Part shown: positions 17,099 to 25,252 of the stretch, one piece after another | Numbering within the stretch: the stretch's first letter is position 1 | Layout: the number at the start of each line of letters is the position of its first letter | Origin: Myxococcales bacterium | GTDB lineage: Bacteria > Myxococcota_A > Polyangia > Polyangiales > Polyangiaceae | DNA length: 62,547 nucleotides | Reading direction: 5' to 3' | Assembly: GCA_016212965.1 (NCBI GenBank) | Contig: JACRDA010000374.1 | Coordinates: forward strand, 1-62,547 | The notes under the pieces: model-generated | Databases searched by the model: none | What the model was told of the DNA's origin: nothing | Seen by the model: only the letters and a program-made list of their open reading frames with translations | Position numbers and translations under genes: made by a program

Positions 17099-17240
17099 GG
17101 ACGGCGGCCCCGGGGCATGACGCAGCGCGCGACGGGCCCGCCCGAGGGCCCGCCTCGAGTCCCGAGCGGTCCTCGCCGTCTTCGCCTGGGTCCATGGGCC
17201 CGCGGACCCGAGCCCCCTTGGGCGAGCGCGAAGGGCAGGC

Positions 17241-20200
17241 TCAGCGCGGTGGAATCGAGCCGCGCGACGAGTCGGGCCCCTCGCCGCCGCGCACGAGCGG
17301 GACGTCGGCCGAGAGCAGGTAGCCGTCGTCGCGCCGCTCGAGCAGCTCGCGCAGGCCGAGCCGGCGCAGGGTCGCGACCGCGGCGTACACGCGCCCGGCC
17401 GCGGCGTCGGCGTGCATGCGCTCGCCGGGCCAGCCGAGCGCCACGAGCTCGTCGCGACCGAGCGCCACGCCGGGCGCCTGCTCGCGCCGGTCGGCGAGCG
17501 CCGCGAGGATGCGGCGCAAGGGACCGCGCGTCGCGATGTCCACGCGCTCGCCGCCCGGCAGCCGGAAGGCGCGACCCGACGCGCTCACCCACAGGATCTC
17601 GCTCGTCGCCCACGAGGGCGGGCCCGAGCCGGGCGCGGTCGGAGCCGCAGAGGGCGGGTCCGCCGCGAAGGACAGGCGCGGCGGATGCCGGTCGGTCGAG
17701 GGCGCGCCGGGCTCCTCCTGCGACGCCGGCCCCTCGGCCGCGAGCGAGGCGTCCGAGGCGTGCGAGGCGTGCGAACGCGCGAGCGACGGGAGCGACGGCG
17801 GCGGGATCGCCGGGCGGGCCGCGACCGTGGCGTGGGACGCCGAGAGCCCGTGCCCCGCGAGCGCCCGCTCGAGCGCCCGGAGCGCGAGCCGCACCTCGGC
17901 CGAGCCCCGGACGGCGCCCCGCACGCGCTCGCCGACGGCGACGGCCGCCCGGAAGTGCGTCGCGGCCTCGACCGCCGAGGGGGCGCGGCGCCCCGCGGCG
18001 AGCGCGAGGTGTGCGCCCGTGAGCTCGCCGACGAGCACGAGCGGCGCGTCGCCCACGCCGGCCGAGAGCGCGACGCCGGCCGCGTGGAGCTCGCGCGCTG
18101 CCTCGAGCTCGTCCGAGTCGGCGGCGAGCCGCGCGCGCCAGCAGGCGAGCAGGCCCGCCGCGAGCGGATGACCCGTCGGGCCGAGGCGCTCGGCGGCCGC
18201 GGCGTAGTGCTCGCGCGCCGTCGCGCGCATCCCCTCGAGCTCGGCCGCGCGCCCGAGCCAGGCGAGCCCGAGCCCCTCGGCGCGCTGGTTGCCGACCTCG
18301 CGGTGCGCCGCGAGCGCGCGCTCGTAGAGGCCGTGCGCGAGCGCGCCGTCCTCGAGCTCGAGCGCCACGTTGCCGAGCTCCGCCACGAAGGAGGCCTCGT
18401 TGTAGCGGTCGCCGATGCTGCGCAGGGTGTCGATCGCCTGCGCGTAGCGGACGCGCGCCCGCTCGCAGTCGCCCGCGTCGTGCTCGAGCCGCCCGAGGTG
18501 GCCGAGCGTCACGGCCTCGCCCTGCCGATCGCCCTCGGCGCGCAGGACCGCGAGCGCGCGCTCGTAGTCGCCGCGCGCCGCCTCGAAGAGCCCGCGCGCG
18601 TGGAGCGCGCTCGCGCGGTACGAGAGCGTGCGGCCCTCCATCGTGCGGTCGAGGGCGGCGCGGTGGAGCACGAGCGCCGCCTCGCAGAGCTCGACCGCGC
18701 GCTCGAGATCGGCCGCGTGCCAGGCGTGGCGCGCGAGGCTCGCGAGCACGCGCCCCTCGAGCCGACCGTCGCCCGAGCGCACGGCGAGCCCGTGCGCCTC
18801 GAGGCGCGCCGCCAAGCTGTCGTCCTCGCGCCCGAGCTCGGCGAGCACGTGCGCCCGCGCGAGCTCCGCGCGCGCACAGAGCGCCGGCTCCGCGGCCGCG
18901 AGCGCCTCCGTCCCCTCGAGCGCCCGGCCGAGCACCTCGAGCCCGAGCCCGAGCGGCCCGCGCGCGAGCACGAGCGGCTCGAGCGCGATCGCGATGTCGA
19001 GCGCCCGCACGTGCGCCTGCGCGTCGCCGCCCCGCGCCGCGGCGAGGGCGCGCGCGTGCACCGACACGAGGTTCTCGAGCTCCCAGGCGAGCAGCTGCAG
19101 CGCGCGCGGCCGACCGCGCAGCGCCGCGCTCGCGTGCGTCTCGCGCGCGAGCCGCTGGTAGTGCGCGTCGTGGCGGCAGAGCACGCCCTGCCGGAGGGCG
19201 GTGTCGCTCGCCTGCAGGCGCTCGGCCGCATACTCGCGCACCGACTCGTAGAGCCGGTAGCGGAGCTCGCCGTCGCCGTCGGGCGGCTCGTAGGCGTGGA
19301 CGAGCGAGCGCTCGCACAGGCCGTGGATGGCGTCGAGCGCCCAGCTGCCCGGCAGCTCGACGACCGCCATCGCGGCCTCGAGATCGAAGCCGCCGCGGAA
19401 GACGGCGCACTGCGCGAGCGCGCTCTGCTCGGCGGGCTCGAGCAAGTCCCACGACCAGTCGATGGCGGCGCGCAGGGTCGCGTGGCGCGCGGGCACACCG
19501 GCCGGGGCGCGGCCGAGCAGCTCGAAGCGCCGCTCGAGGTGCTGGGCGATCTGGCGCGGCGTGAGCACGCGCATGCGCGCCGCCGCGAGCTCGATGGCGA
19601 GCGGCAGCCCGTCGAGGCGCGCGACGACGGCGGCGATCTCGCGCGCGTCGGCGACGCTCGGCTCGTAGCCGACGCGCACGGCGCGCGCGCGCTCGACGAA
19701 GAGCTCGACGGCGTCCGCGCCGCGCACCTCGGCGCCGGGCGCCGGCAGGCCGAGCGACCCCACCTCGCACACCTGCTCGCCCGGCAGGCCGAGCGGCGAG
19801 CGCGAGGTCACGAGCAGCACGGCGTCGGGCGCGTCGACGAGCCAGCGCCCGACCGTCGCCGCCCCGTGCGCCACCACCTGCTCGAAGTTGTCGATCACCA
19901 CGATCGCGCCCTCGTGGCCCGCGAGCGCCAGGCCGAGCTGCGCCGTGTGCTCGGCCGCGCCCGCGCCGCGCGCCATGGGCACGCCGAGCGCGCTCGCCAC
20001 GGCGACGCACACGCCCTCGAGGCTGCGCGCCTCGGTGAGGTCGCAGAAGAAGATCGCCCGGTCGCCGGTCTCGGCGCGCCGGCCCCGCGCCCACTCGACC
20101 GCGAGCCGCGTCTTGCCCGCGCCACCCGGTCCGACGAGCGTGACGAGCCGCGCGCCCGAGCCGAGCGCCCGCTCGATGGCGCTGCGCTCGCGACCGCGGC

Positions 20201-20354
20201 CGACGAAGCTCGTGAGCGCCGGCGGCAGGCCGCTCGCCTGGCGCGCGGCGGGTCGCGGACGGTGCGACGGACGGCGGACGGACGGCCGGATGAACGACGG
20301 CGGCATGGCCGTCGGCTCACGCTCGGGCTCGCTGAGGGGACGCCGCGCTGCCAT
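17241..20354 (-). CDS. Large AfsR/LuxR-like STAND ATPase regulator with C-terminal winged helix
   Basis: The 1037-residue protein has a basic, Pro-rich N-terminus, then a STAND/NB-ARC-type ATPase. Walker A is GPGGAGKT (75-82), Walker B is AIVVIDNFEQ (about 145-155), and TSRSPLGLPGE and GLPLAIELAAAR are typical of AfsR/LuxR-like activators. The middle (about 430-850) is a long helical TPR array. The C-terminus (about 930-1025) looks like an OmpR/SARP-type winged helix (FRLPGGERVDI, GRDELVALGWPG, RVYAAVATLRRLGL), so the DNA-binding domain is last and not first. The ATG at 20354 is used; an upstream ATG near 20466 falls in the AT-rich promoter and is unlikely. It is divergent from the PEGA/kinase operon, which it may control. 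Confidence 0.88.
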   Translation of the reverse strand: MAARRPLSEPEREPTAMPPSFIRPSVRRPSHRPRPAARQASGLPPALTSFVGRGRERSAIERALGSGARLVTLVGPGGAGKTRLAVEWARGRRAETGDRAIFFCDLTEARSLEGVCVAVASALGVPMARGAGAAEHTAQLGLALAGHEGAIVVIDNFEQVVAHGAATVGRWLVDAPDAVLLVTSRSPLGLPGEQVCEVGSLGLPAPGAEVRGADAVELFVERARAVRVGYEPSVADAREIAAVVARLDGLPLAIELAAARMRVLTPRQIAQHLERRFELLGRAPAGVPARHATLRAAIDWSWDLLEPAEQSALAQCAVFRGGFDLEAAMAVVELPGSWALDAIHGLCERSLVHAYEPPDGDGELRYRLYESVREYAAERLQASDTALRQGVLCRHDAHYQRLARETHASAALRGRPRALQLLAWELENLVSVHARALAAARGGDAQAHVRALDIAIALEPLVLARGPLGLGLEVLGRALEGTEALAAAEPALCARAELARAHVLAELGREDDSLAARLEAHGLAVRSGDGRLEGRVLASLARHAWHAADLERAVELCEAALVLHRAALDRTMEGRTLSYRASALHARGLFEAARGDYERALAVLRAEGDRQGEAVTLGHLGRLEHDAGDCERARVRYAQAIDTLRSIGDRYNEASFVAELGNVALELEDGALAHGLYERALAAHREVGNQRAEGLGLAWLGRAAELEGMRATAREHYAAAAERLGPTGHPLAAGLLACWRARLAADSDELEAARELHAAGVALSAGVGDAPLVLVGELTGAHLALAAGRRAPSAVEAATHFRAAVAVGERVRGAVRGSAEVRLALRALERALAGHGLSASHATVAARPAIPPPSLPSLARSHASHASDASLAAEGPASQEEPGAPSTDRHPPRLSFAADPPSAAPTAPGSGPPSWATSEILWVSASGRAFRLPGGERVDIATRGPLRRILAALADRREQAPGVALGRDELVALGWPGERMHADAAAGRVYAAVATLRRLGLRELLERRDDGYLLSADVPLVRGGEGPDSSRGSIPPR

Positions 20355-20660
20355 GGTCGGATCTCGGCGCAAGATGCGCCGGGGCCGGGTCAGCAAGCTT
20401 CGGGCCAGGTATGCGCAGCCGGCAGCCGCGCCGACATACGTATTATTTCGCATATTTACCATGGATTGACGCGGGGCGGCGCGGGAACGTACGCGGACTG
20501 GGTCAGTCTCGATCCAGGCCGGGCGATCCAGCTCGCGGTGGCGGCGGCCGGTCACCAGGCCGGGCGGGAACACGGGCGCGCGCGCCTGCGCGTGGTACCT
20601 TTCGGTGCCGATGCGGAGGCCTGGCACCGAGGGCGACGGGAGCGCCGGCCACCGAGGACG
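20355..20660. promoter_or_regulatory. Divergent intergenic region with an AT-rich core
   Basis: This 306-bp gap separates the STAND regulator from the PEGA/kinase operon. About 20430-20466 is strikingly AT-rich, with TACGTATTATTTCGCATATT-like sequence, TAATAC on the minus strand, and TTGAC at 20466-20470 on the plus strand. It is the obvious place for both promoters and for regulator binding. Confidence 0.5.
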
Positions 20661-22463
20661 ATGACAGCCGCAGGGGAGAAGTGCGACGGGCGACGCAGGC
20701 GCTCGTGGTGGTGGGCGTGGTCGCTCGTCGCCATCGGCTGGCTGCTGCTGGCACGCGCGCCGCTCGCGCTCGGCCAGCCGGCACCGGACGCGGCGGCGCA
20801 GGCCCGCACGCACCTCGCCGCGGCGCGTCAGGCGGTGGCCGGGCGTGACTACGCCGCGGCGGCCGAGCACTTCGCGGCCGCGCAGGCGCGCGCCCCGAGC
20901 GCCGAAGCGCTCGCAGGGCTGGGGGACGCCCACTATCGGCTCGGGCACGTCGTCCGGGCGCACGAAGCGTACGCGGACCTCCTGCGCGACCACGCCGACG
21001 TGCTCGCGCCGGCCGCGCGCAGGCTCGCGACGGAGCGCAAGGCAGAGCTCGACGGCAAGACGGGGCAGCTCTCGATCCGCGTGAACGAGAGCGGTGCCGC
21101 GGTGACCGTCGACGGCGAGCTCGTCGGGCGCTCGCCCGTACCGGCCCTGCTGCGCGTGCTGGCGGGGGAGCATCGGGTGCGGGTCGAGAAGGAGGGTTTT
21201 GCGCCCGACGAGCGGCGCGTCACCGTGCCGGCGGACGGCAAGCTCGTCCTGCCGGTAGCCCTCGAGATGACCGAGCGGCGGGCGCCCCTCGAGGTGCGAG
21301 CGCGCGGCGACGCACCGATCCGCGTGTTCGTCGACGGCGAGGACGTGGGTGCCGCGCCGTACGCGGGCGAGGTCGCCTGGGGCACGCACGAGATCGCGGG
21401 CCGGGGCGAGGGTCTCGTCATCGCGCCGCGCACGCTCGACGTGGGCGACGCCAGCCCGCGCACGGTGGTACTCGAGGTCAGGCGCGCGGTCGCCCGTCTC
21501 GAGATCCGCACGACCGACGGAGAGGGCACCATCGCAATCGACGGGCGCGAGGTCGGCTCGGGCTCCTTCGAGGGCGAGCTCCCGGCCGGCAAGCACGAGC
21601 TCGCGGTGCGGCGCGAGGGGTTCGAGCCCCACACGCTCGAGCTCGAGCTCGAGCCCGGCCAGAGCCTCGCCGCCACGGTGTCGCTGCGACCAGCCGCAGG
21701 CGCGGACCTTCCCGGCGGCGGCACGAGCACGCGCCTGCTCGAGGGCGTGTATGGCGGCATCGACGTGGCAGTGCTGTTCGTGCCCGGCGGCTCGCACCCG
21801 AGCCAGCAGACGAGCTGCGCCATGCTCGGCGCCACGAGCTGCGAGAGCCCGACGCCCGTCGGGCCCGGCCTCGCCGGGTTCCTGGGCTACGCCCTCGATC
21901 CGCTAGGCTTCGAGCTCTGGGCAGCGGCCCTCGGCGACTTCGCACACCCGAGCGCGAGCTTCGACGGGCGGACGAGCGGGCTCGTGAACCCGCTCGTGTC
22001 GCTGCCGGCGCGCGAGGAGGAGCTCCTCATCGCGCGCGCCGGCTTCGCGGGCGCAGTGCGGCTGCGCGTTGGCCTCGACCTCGAGGTCGTGCGCCTCGGC
22101 TTCGTCGCGGGCGTGGGCCTCGCGCATCGCACGCTGTGGCTGCGGCGCGACACCGAGGCGCTCGACGGCAGCGGCGCCAGCGACGTCTACGCCCCGGAGG
22201 CCGTGTCCTACCTTTCCCCGGGCCTCTCGCTCGAGGCGGGCCTCGGCGTGCCGCTCGACGGCGCGACGCAGTTCACCCTCGGACTCGTCTTCTGGAGCGA
22301 ATCGGCGAGCTCGCAAGCGCGCACGCCCCCCGCCGCCGACGAGTGGCTGTCCGCGGCGGGCGACACGGTGCCGCCGCGACCGCACTACACGCCCGCCTAC
22401 GACCTCGCGAGCGGCCCGCAGGTGTTCCTCGGGCCGAGGCTCGGCCTCGAGCTCGGACCTTGA
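20661..22463 (+). CDS. TPR/PEGA multidomain envelope protein
   Basis: This is the first gene of a four-gene operon. The 600-residue product has a hydrophobic N-terminal segment (about 15-38), TPR-like helices at about 45-105, and three PEGA-like beta modules at about 115-335. Each module has a VxVDGExVGxxP core and a GEHRVRVEKEGF or GKHELAVRREGF strand. The C-terminal about 250 residues (GVYGGIDVAVLFV onward) look like an outer-membrane-barrel-style region rich in alternating hydrophobic strands and ending GPRLGLELGP. I infer an exported envelope protein whose PEGA modules span the periplasm or surface. GAGGA precedes the ATG at 20661. The Ser/Thr kinase starts 10 nt after the stop. Confidence 0.85.
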   Translation: MTAAGEKCDGRRRRSWWWAWSLVAIGWLLLARAPLALGQPAPDAAAQARTHLAAARQAVAGRDYAAAAEHFAAAQARAPSAEALAGLGDAHYRLGHVVRAHEAYADLLRDHADVLAPAARRLATERKAELDGKTGQLSIRVNESGAAVTVDGELVGRSPVPALLRVLAGEHRVRVEKEGFAPDERRVTVPADGKLVLPVALEMTERRAPLEVRARGDAPIRVFVDGEDVGAAPYAGEVAWGTHEIAGRGEGLVIAPRTLDVGDASPRTVVLEVRRAVARLEIRTTDGEGTIAIDGREVGSGSFEGELPAGKHELAVRREGFEPHTLELELEPGQSLAATVSLRPAAGADLPGGGTSTRLLEGVYGGIDVAVLFVPGGSHPSQQTSCAMLGATSCESPTPVGPGLAGFLGYALDPLGFELWAAALGDFAHPSASFDGRTSGLVNPLVSLPAREEELLIARAGFAGAVRLRVGLDLEVVRLGFVAGVGLAHRTLWLRRDTEALDGSGASDVYAPEAVSYLSPGLSLEAGLGVPLDGATQFTLGLVFWSESASSQARTPPAADEWLSAAGDTVPPRPHYTPAYDLASGPQVFLGPRLGLELGP

Positions 22464-22473
22464 GAGCGGACCG

Positions 22474-24006
22474 ATGATCTCGTCCATTCCACCCCCGCAG
22501 CCGTCGACCCGCCAGCCGGGCGAGGTCATCGACGGCAAGTACCGCTGCGAGGAGGTGCTCGGCGTCGGGGGCATGGGCGAGGTGGTGAAGGCGACCCACC
22601 TCCTGCGCCAGGCGCAGGTGGCGTTGAAGTTCATGAACGCCCGGGCCGCCGCGAAGCCGGATCTGGTCGAGCGCTTTCTGAACGAGGCGGTCGCCGCGTC
22701 GCGCATCGAGAGCGAGCACGTCGTGCGCGTGTTCGACGTCGGCCGCACCGCCGACGGCACGCCTTACATGGTGATGGAGTACCTCGAGGGCGAGGAGCTC
22801 GCGGCCCTGCTCGCGCGCGAGGGACGGCCGGGGCTCGCGAGCCTCCCGCGCGCCGTGCACCTCGTGCTGCAGGTGCTGCGCGCGCTCCAGGCCGCACACG
22901 AGGCGGGCGTCGTGCACCGCGACATGAAGCCGTCGAACTGCCTGGTGGTCGCGCGCGAGGGCGAGCCCGACGTGGTGAAGCTCTTCGACTTCGGCATCAG
23001 CAAGCTGGAGCAACCCGACGGGACGGATGCGGCGCGGCTCACGCGCACCCACGCCCTGCTCGGGACGCCGCTCTACATGGCCCCGGAGCAGGCGCGGAGC
23101 GCGCGGCGCGCGGACGCTCGCACCGACCTCTACGCGACGGGCGTCATCCTCTACGAGCTGCTCACGGGACGCACGCCGTTCCGACCCGAAGAGGACGGGC
23201 TGGCCGGGCTCTTCGCGCTCCTCTTGAGCACCGATCCGCCGCTGCTCCGGTCGCTGCGCGCCGACGTGCCGGAGGGGCTCGCGGCCGCGGTGCACCGCGC
23301 GCTCGCGCGCGAGCCCGGCGAGCGCTTCCAGTCCGCGGCCGAGATGGCCGAGGCGCTCGCCCCGTACGCGGACGCCCGCAGTGCCGAGGTGCTGCGCCGG
23401 ATCCGCCAGCGTGCGGCGACGTACTCGCGCGGCGCGCCCGGCGCGCCCGCCGCCCTGGCGGGGCCGGTGGGCGCGGCACAGCCGACCGCCTCCGACTCCG
23501 ACGCAACCGTCGCGCTGCCGCGCGATGCAGGCCCGCCACGTCCCCCGGGTGAGGTGCCGCGCACCGCGACCGAGGCAGCGACCCCGCTCGCCGTCGTCCA
23601 CACGCCCGCCGGCGGCGCGCCCGGGCGGGCCCGCCGCGGCCGCGCCCGGCTCGCCTACGTGGCGCTCGCCGGGATCGCCGTGGGAGGTGTCGCGGTCGGC
23701 GCGTCCCTCGGGCTCGGGCGCGCCCCGGGCGAGCGGGCACCGGCGGCGATGGAGCCTACCACCCCCGGCCCACCGGCGAGCCTCGAGCCGCCGGTGAGCG
23801 GCGCCACGGCCCCACCCACGAGCGGCGCAGCGGGCCCGGCGACCGCGTCCGCGAGCGCGAGCGCGTCCGCCGCCCCGAGCGGGCCGGGCAGCCCTGGCAG
23901 CGCCGCACCGCAACCGCCGGGCACCGCGCCGAGACCGACCGGCGCTCCCACCGTCACGGCCACGAGCGGCCGCGTGCCGCTCGGCAGCATCGGCATCGAG
24001 CGCTGA
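22474..24006 (+). CDS. Membrane-anchored Hanks-type Ser/Thr protein kinase
   Basis: The 510-residue protein has a kinase domain at about 22-290, with Gly-loop LGVGGMGEVV, the VALK lysine, catalytic loop HRDMKPSN, DFGISK, and APEQ activation-segment end. A linker and one transmembrane helix at about 392-412 follow, then an Ala/Pro/Ser-rich extracytoplasmic tail without a recognised sensor domain. It shares architecture with the kinase at 8.1 kb, including a YMVMEYLEGE-type hinge. It lies 10 nt after one PEGA gene and 22 nt before another, so the operon partners are natural candidates for its substrates or ligand-binding helpers. Confidence 0.95.
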   Translation: MISSIPPPQPSTRQPGEVIDGKYRCEEVLGVGGMGEVVKATHLLRQAQVALKFMNARAAAKPDLVERFLNEAVAASRIESEHVVRVFDVGRTADGTPYMVMEYLEGEELAALLAREGRPGLASLPRAVHLVLQVLRALQAAHEAGVVHRDMKPSNCLVVAREGEPDVVKLFDFGISKLEQPDGTDAARLTRTHALLGTPLYMAPEQARSARRADARTDLYATGVILYELLTGRTPFRPEEDGLAGLFALLLSTDPPLLRSLRADVPEGLAAAVHRALAREPGERFQSAAEMAEALAPYADARSAEVLRRIRQRAATYSRGAPGAPAALAGPVGAAQPTASDSDATVALPRDAGPPRPPGEVPRTATEAATPLAVVHTPAGGAPGRARRGRARLAYVALAGIAVGGVAVGASLGLGRAPGERAPAAMEPTTPGPPASLEPPVSGATAPPTSGAAGPATASASASASAAPSGPGSPGSAAPQPPGTAPRPTGAPTVTATSGRVPLGSIGIER

Positions 24007-24028
24007 GCGCCGACGCCCCGGTCTTCCC

Positions 24029-25252
24029 ATGTACCGACGAGTCCTCTTCACCGCCGCCCTCGCCGCCGCATTCGCCACCGGACCCGCGCGCGCGCAGCCA
24101 CAGCCGCCGGCGCCGAGGCCCACCCCGGTGCGCGAGGAGCTCCCGCACGAGGCGCGCCGCGCCTGGGACTCCGGCATCGAGCTCTTCGACGCGGGCGACA
24201 CGGAGGGCGCGCTCATCGAGTTCGGACGCGCCCACGAGCTGTCCCGGAACCCGCGGGTGCTCTTCAACGTGGGCGTCTGCCTGAAGAAGCTCGGTCGCTA
24301 CGCGCGCGCGGCGGCCACGTGGCGCCGCGAGCTCGCAGAGGCGGGCGACGCGCTCGCGGACGAGGACCGCCGCAAGATCGAGGCCTCGATCGCCGCCGTG
24401 CAGGAGTTCGTGTCGCGGTTGCGCGTCCGCGCGAACGAGCCCGGCGCCGTCCTCGGCATCGACGACGAGACGGTCGGCACGACGCCCTTCGCGGACCCGT
24501 TGCCCATCGACGTCGGCGCTCACCGGCTCGTGCTGCGCAAGGATGGCTTCGTGGACCAGAGCGTCGAGGTGACCGTGAGCCGTGGGGTCCTGGCCGAGGT
24601 GAGCCTCGAGCTCGTGCCGCTGCGCGTGCGCGTCGCCGTCGAGGTGCGGGGCCCGTCGGCCGCCAGCGTGTTCGTGGACGGCACGGACATGGGGCCCGCA
24701 CCGTTCCACGGCCCCTTGCCGCTCGGCCGCCGCACCTTCGAGGCGCGCGCCCAGGGCTTCGTACCGACCCGACAGACGAGCGATCTCGTGGCGGGCGAAC
24801 CGCTCGCGCTCGTCCTGTGGCCCTCGCCGGAGCGGCACGAGGGACGGCTGCGCGTGACGAGCTCGGAGGCCGACGCCGTCATCGAGGTCGACGGCAAGGT
24901 GGTGGGCTCGGGCGGCTGGACGGGCGTGCTCCCGACCGGCGGTCACCAGGTCGGGGTGCGCAAGGACGGCTTCGCACCCTACCTCACGGACGTGGCCCTC
25001 GCGGACGGTCAGATGCGGGACCTCGAGGTGCCGCTCGAGCGCGAGGTCGGCGGCGCCACCTGGGCCGTGTGGGTCGCCGGTGCGCTCGGGATCGCGACGG
25101 GCGCCGGCGTGGCGAGCTACTTCGCGTTCCGACCCGCGGAGCACACCCCCGTCTCGGGGTCGCTCACGCCGGGCCTCGTGGAGACGAGCCTGCCCGCGAC
25201 GGGCGGAGCCGCTGCCCCGTGGACGTTCACGCTCGGAGGGTCGTTCGAATGA
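24029..25252 (+). CDS. TPR/PEGA envelope protein with C-terminal membrane anchor
   Basis: The 407-residue product begins with a cleavable-type signal peptide (ARA-QPQ, about 22 residues). TPR-like helices at about 35-130 (GIELFDAGDTEGALIEFGRAHELS) come next, then three PEGA-like modules at about 135-335, marked by VFVDGTDMGPAPF and IEVDGKVVGSGGW. A hydrophobic helix lies at about 342-365. It is the third gene of the PEGA/kinase operon, and its stop overlaps the next start as ATGA. The similarity to the first gene of the operon suggests an internal duplication of the PEGA scaffold. Confidence 0.88.
   Translation: MYRRVLFTAALAAAFATGPARAQPQPPAPRPTPVREELPHEARRAWDSGIELFDAGDTEGALIEFGRAHELSRNPRVLFNVGVCLKKLGRYARAAATWRRELAEAGDALADEDRRKIEASIAAVQEFVSRLRVRANEPGAVLGIDDETVGTTPFADPLPIDVGAHRLVLRKDGFVDQSVEVTVSRGVLAEVSLELVPLRVRVAVEVRGPSAASVFVDGTDMGPAPFHGPLPLGRRTFEARAQGFVPTRQTSDLVAGEPLALVLWPSPERHEGRLRVTSSEADAVIEVDGKVVGSGGWTGVLPTGGHQVGVRKDGFAPYLTDVALADGQMRDLEVPLEREVGGATWAVWVAGALGIATGAGVASYFAFRPAEHTPVSGSLTPGLVETSLPATGGAAAPWTFTLGGSFE

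Noticed and set aside
14239..20094. A single minus-strand frame open for about 1950 codons
   Set aside because: Only its last part is the TolB-like gene. The rest runs out of frame through the amidase and STAND regulator, whose own frames carry clear domains. The length reflects GC-rich codon bias.
20355..20466. An upstream ATG near 20466 as the regulator start
   Set aside because: It would make the AT-rich promoter core coding, and it has no ribosome site.
17412..20660. Long plus-strand frame leading into the PEGA gene
   Set aside because: It is antisense to the STAND regulator and has no domain signature. The real gene starts at 20661 with a ribosome site and signal segment.
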